From positions 248,001 through 312,000 of the forward strand of contig NC_012623.1 of NCBI RefSeq assembly GCF_000022485.1: 64,000 nucleotides of DNA, in the 5' to 3' direction. The translations under genes and the position numbers were made by a program. Below, piece after piece: positions 61,658 through 64,000 of the stretch. This stretch comes from Sulfolobus islandicus Y.N.15.51 (GTDB taxonomy: Archaea > Thermoproteota > Thermoprotei_A > Sulfolobales > Sulfolobaceae). Each line of letters opens with the position of its first letter. Positions within the stretch are counted from its first letter, which is position 1. The notes under the pieces were generated by a model, which had not been told where the DNA came from, did not search any database, and was given only the letters and a program-made list of their open reading frames with translations.

Positions 61658-62887
61658 CTACACTTTCATTTCAATCATTTTATGTTCATTCATGATCGAG
61701 TGTAGGGACTTAGCCCTCAACCACTTACTTACTGTAGGTGGGTCATGGGACTCCTTCGAGCCCAACGGCACGGGGCTCACATCTCCAGCCCTCTTCGCTA
61801 AGTTGTACAGTGCAACTACATCCCTATGCCACTTTTCCTTCCCCTTCTCACAAACACCAACCCTTGGGGCATGGCCCCCATCGAGTTGGTAAACGATCTT
61901 CGCCCCATGAACTGGGCAAACAGTGGAAGTATAAGATGGGTTAACTAAGACCACGGGGACACCAAACTCCCTAGCCTTCTCAATAATAGCGTTCTTCATT
62001 GAGGAAAATGCAGATCTATAAATCCTCAACCTAAGTTGTTTATCCTTCACGTCCTTTATCATATGCTCCGGAGTTCTCCTAGGCAAGTCCTCTAAAACTA
62101 TGACACTCCTACTTTCAAAAGCCTCTTTAACGATCAGCTTGGCTAATTTCCTCCTAATGTCTACTTTCTTATCCCTCTCCCTCAGCCTCTTTAACTTCCT
62201 CCTCACTTCCCTATCCTTAGTTGACTTACCAGTGATTGTCAACTTCCTCCTATACTCATACCCCAGAGTAATTTTCTTAGTGTTAGTCTCTAAAAGCATC
62301 GGTTTTCCATCAACTAATACAGAGACTGAATTCTCATTTAGATCAACTGGGATGAAACCCTTAGGTTCATAAGGTTTAACATCCTTCTTAAAAATGACGT
62401 AGAACTCTACAACATTTCCCTTCATCAGCCTAAACCTGGCCTCACTCGCAATCAACCAACCCTTATTATAATATCTCCAGAAGATCTTAGGGAAGGTTGG
62501 TGAAATGAGAATCCTACTCCTCTTTGTGGAAATTGAAATCCTATCAAGGTTGAACTTCCACAGATGATCGTCGAGGTGAATAGTAACTCTCCTCACAGAC
62601 GGTTTCTCAGTGTAACTTTTACCTCTCTTCTTCAACTTCTCAAAACTGTCTAATCTCTCGCTTGCATCCTCACAAGCTGTGTAGATGTAGTGTGAGGGTA
62701 AGTCCTTATGTTTCTCCCTCTCAGTCTTGTAAACTCCAGCTTTAATCCTGGTGAAGGAGGTAGTCTTGTTTGACAGCCCATAATTTATTGCCTCCTCTAG
62801 AACCTCTCTGTACTCCTTCTCGACCTCCTTAAGTGCTGAGTATGTAGAATAGTCAACCCTAACCCTTAACTTCACTGTCCTCTCCAC
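61658..62887 (-). CDS. tnpB: TnpB RNA-guided nuclease of the IS607 element
   Basis: The 409-residue protein has the RuvC-like D/E/D set: [13 protein letters not shown] (D), [11 protein letters not shown] (E) and [15 protein letters not shown] (D). A zinc-ribbon region with VCPVHG and VGVCEKG lies before the third motif. The N-terminal wedge-type domain binds the omega RNA. TnpB cuts DNA next to a TAM under guidance of RNA from the right end and helps to keep the element in the genome. The tnpB stop TAG is formed by the element's last TA plus a G that belongs to the GGG of the target. It overlaps tnpA by 29 bases. Confidence 0.9.
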   Translation of the reverse strand: MERTVKLRVRVDYSTYSALKEVEKEYREVLEEAINYGLSNKTTSFTRIKAGVYKTEREKHKDLPSHYIYTACEDASERLDSFEKLKKRGKSYTEKPSVRRVTIHLDDHLWKFNLDRISISTKRSRILISPTFPKIFWRYYNKGWLIASEARFRLMKGNVVEFYVIFKKDVKPYEPKGFIPVDLNENSVSVLVDGKPMLLETNTKKITLGYEYRRKLTITGKSTKDREVRRKLKRLRERDKKVDIRRKLAKLIVKEAFESRSVIVLEDLPRRTPEHMIKDVKDKQLRLRIYRSAFSSMKNAIIEKAREFGVPVVLVNPSYTSTVCPVHGAKIVYQLDGGHAPRVGVCEKGKEKWHRDVVALYNLAKRAGDVSPVPLGSKESHDPPTVSKWLRAKSLHSIMNEHKMIEMKV

Positions 62888-63500
62888 TCAACTCACCTAT
62901 TAACTTTTTTACGCCTTGAACTAGGAGTGTTTTCTTGTGACTCCTCATTCCGTAAATTTTCCCTGCGAATGAGGTAATGATGTAGATTAAGTCCTCAACT
63001 AGCTCTTGTGCGTCATCTTTGGGCTCCTCACCGAAAACTACTTCAATCTTAACTCCCATGGTTGAGAAGAACTCCTCAATGTACTCAAATCCAAATCTTG
63101 TTAACCTATCTTTGTAGGTTATTAATACGATGTCGACACTCCTTCCCTCAACAAGTTTGAATAACTTAAGCAATCCTTTCCTTTGTGTGTTCAACCCGCT
63201 TGCAATATCTTTCAGTACTTCAACTACCTTGTAACCTTTTGCCGTTGCGTAGTTCGTTAGGTAGTTTATTTGTCTTTCCAAGTCTTCTCTCTGATCGGTA
63301 GAGGAGACCCTTGCGTAAATTACAGCCCTCGTCTCTTCCCTCCTTTCTAAGTACTTCTTTATCTCGCTGTAAGGTATCCTATACTTCCCTCCTTCAGTCG
63401 TTACCACCTTTATTTTTCCTTCTCTAATCCACCGTAGGAGTGTTGAGTATGAAATGCTGAGTAGTTGGCAAGCCTCCTTAGGTCTCAGTAGTCTCTCCAC
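62859..63500 (-). CDS. tnpA: Serine recombinase TnpA of the IS607 element
   Basis: The 213 residues start with a MerR-type helix-turn-helix (LLRPKEACQLLSISYSTLLRWIREGKIK) and continue with the serine-resolvase domain (RAVIYARVSSTDQREDLERQINYL, where the serine in ARVSS is the nucleophile, then KGYKVVEVLKDIASGLNTQRKGL and ITYKDRLTRFGFEYIEEFF). This is the family order of IS607 transposases, with the DNA-binding domain at the N-terminus. It carries out excision and integration through a 5'-free, GG-centred recombination. It is the first gene of the element. Confidence 0.92.
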   Translation of the reverse strand: MERLLRPKEACQLLSISYSTLLRWIREGKIKVVTTEGGKYRIPYSEIKKYLERREETRAVIYARVSSTDQREDLERQINYLTNYATAKGYKVVEVLKDIASGLNTQRKGLLKLFKLVEGRSVDIVLITYKDRLTRFGFEYIEEFFSTMGVKIEVVFGEEPKDDAQELVEDLIYIITSFAGKIYGMRSHKKTLLVQGVKKLIGELSGEDSEVKG

Positions 63501-63633
63501 AAGATTAGTTGATAATAAATAAATATAAAAAGATTTCTGTTAACGTGAGAAAGGATTCACCCCTCACTGGATAGGACTATGAAATCAGTAAACGTCCCAC
63601 CAATATCTATTGCCACTTTACACTCCATATTTA

Positions 63634-63940
63634 TCAACCCTTTGTTTTGGGTATAAATGGCTTATCAAACAATACCTCACCGTTTATTAATCTAGCTCTT
63701 ATAAGTTTGCAATTAGGTGAACAAGGTGTTTTGGATTCTGGCGGTTTTATGAGTTCACCGGTTATGAGTGAGAAGACTACTAGATGAAATGGACAAATTA
63801 TATTATCTCCCTCAATTTTGTATCCAATATCAGTTATTGGTTTTTGCTTATGAGGACGTCCAACAAAGTAAGTGGACTCTTTTCCATCTTTTTTCATAAA
63901 TCATTATCGGATAGCCGTTGATTTCAATTACCTTATGCAT
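63634..63940 (-). pseudogene. Rieske-like protein, frameshifted, before hyuA
   Basis: From the ATG at 63940 the frame reads HKVIEINGYPIMIYEKRWKR and soon stops. The other frame, from 63897, continues with DGKESTYFVGRPHKQKPITD, IGYKIEGDNIICPFHLVVFS, LITGELIKPPESKTPCSPNC to 63634. This is a Rieske-like beta fold, in which the second cluster motif CPFH is present and the first (expected CPH) reads GRPH. A run of six A at the junction (GAAAAAAGATGG) is the likely place of the one-base shift. It ends 4 bases before hyuA. The missing first cysteine suggests a second defect or a non-standard site. Confidence 0.6.
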
Positions 63941-64000
63941 ATAAGGGAGAATTGTTAACAAGGAATAAGTTGTCCAATAAGGTTAGTATTTCAATTACAA
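63941..64000. other. Window end upstream of the Rieske-like pseudogene
   Basis: The last 60 bases are AT-rich and contain no recognised gene. They probably hold the promoter of the hydantoinase operon. Confidence 0.3.

Larger units (their letters stand above)
61657..63560 (-). mobile_element. IS607-family element (ISC1904-like) inside hyuA
   Basis: The element carries a serine recombinase (TnpA) and an overlapping TnpB. The ends lie in G runs of the coding strand: GGGG at 63560-63563 and GGG at 61656-61658, in agreement with insertion of IS607 elements at GG. The size is about 1,904 bp, the length of ISC1904; the exact cut can move by a few G. It has no inverted repeats and makes no clear target duplication. 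TATA-like sequence precedes tnpA at about 63510-63530. Confidence 0.88.
59773..63629 (-). pseudogene. hyuA: Hydantoinase A subunit, split by ISC1904
   Basis: The start (ATG at 63629) reads MECKVAIDIGGTFTDFIVLS and SEG, then enters the transposon. After it the frame resumes as [20 protein letters not shown] (61659 down) and continues through [28 protein letters not shown] and [20 protein letters not shown] to 59773. Rejoined across the G run, the gene encodes about 650 residues, with its ATPase motif (DIGGTFTD) on the far side of the insertion. The downstream part has no ATG start until far in, so only a fragment from the TTG at 61389 could be made. Confidence 0.9.

Noticed and set aside
1-64000. 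CRISPR arrays, tRNA or rRNA genes
   Set aside because: Reading both strands I found no regularly spaced repeats with spacers and no cloverleaf or rRNA-like sequence.

Overview
The window is AT-rich crenarchaeal DNA from a Sulfolobus/Saccharolobus-type thermoacidophile (S. solfataricus or S. islandicus group). The evidence is an Sso10a chromatin protein, GlcU/GlcV sugar-transporter homologues, PaREP1 and DUF973 proteins, short TATA-led intergenic regions with many leaderless starts, and insertion sequences whose lengths fit the Sulfolobus elements ISC1058, ISC1225-like and ISC1904. I see no rRNA, tRNA or CRISPR array.

Layout. 1-2.5 kb: an IS110-family element next to an ISH3-family element with a nonsense-broken transposase. 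2.5-9 kb: a PEP-synthase N-domain protein, then a formate dehydrogenase operon (FdhD, DUF1641, a 979-residue iron-sulfur/molybdopterin subunit) and a Tat-exported sulfite-oxidase-fold protein with a membrane partner. 9-17 kb: a K+ channel-like protein, Sso10a, an MscS channel, and a membrane-anchored double AAA ATPase beside membrane proteins. 17-20.8 kb: a nest of transposons, with a tnpB relic split by ISC1058 and ISC1058 split by an IS110 element. 21-26 kb: a decayed glucose ABC transporter (glcT truncated, glcU intact, glcV frameshifted) and two MFS carriers. 27-43 kb: carbon metabolism, comprising a selenium-binding-type protein, acetyl-CoA synthetase with a divergent acetate transporter, malic enzyme and a fatty-acid beta-oxidation cluster. 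43-46.5 kb: a patch of decay (DUF973, an IS200/605 relic, a frameshifted cupin) next to a carboxymuconolactone decarboxylase-like protein and an aldo/keto reductase. 47-57 kb: sulfur metabolism, with an MBL hydrolase, Rieske protein, SQR-like flavoprotein, TusA-like protein, rhodanese, then assimilatory sulfate reduction (sat, cysH, sir, cobA) and a broken TauE exporter. 58-64 kb: a hydantoinase/oxoprolinase operon in which hyuA is split by ISC1904, hyuB carries a stop and the first gene, Rieske-like, is frameshifted.

The signals most worth attention are these. (1) A putative bridge-RNA region in the left end of the second IS110 element has two GGGGATAAAA-type hairpins and an 8-nt match to the site it actually inserted into. 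(2) A 212-bp fragment of ISC1058 is bounded by one true and one pseudo terminal repeat and by a 9-bp target duplication, so it looks like a newly made mini-element. (3) A palindromic operator, TGTGCAAA-A-TTTGCACA, lies between cysH and sat, with a related copy at the rhodanese promoter. (4) The sulfate-assimilation cobA gene has no ATG, GTG or TTG start before its SAM-binding motif, but has an AUA codon at ideal distance from a perfect Shine-Dalgarno sequence. (5) Transposases of three unrelated families share a switch of base usage from T-poor to T-rich within the gene.
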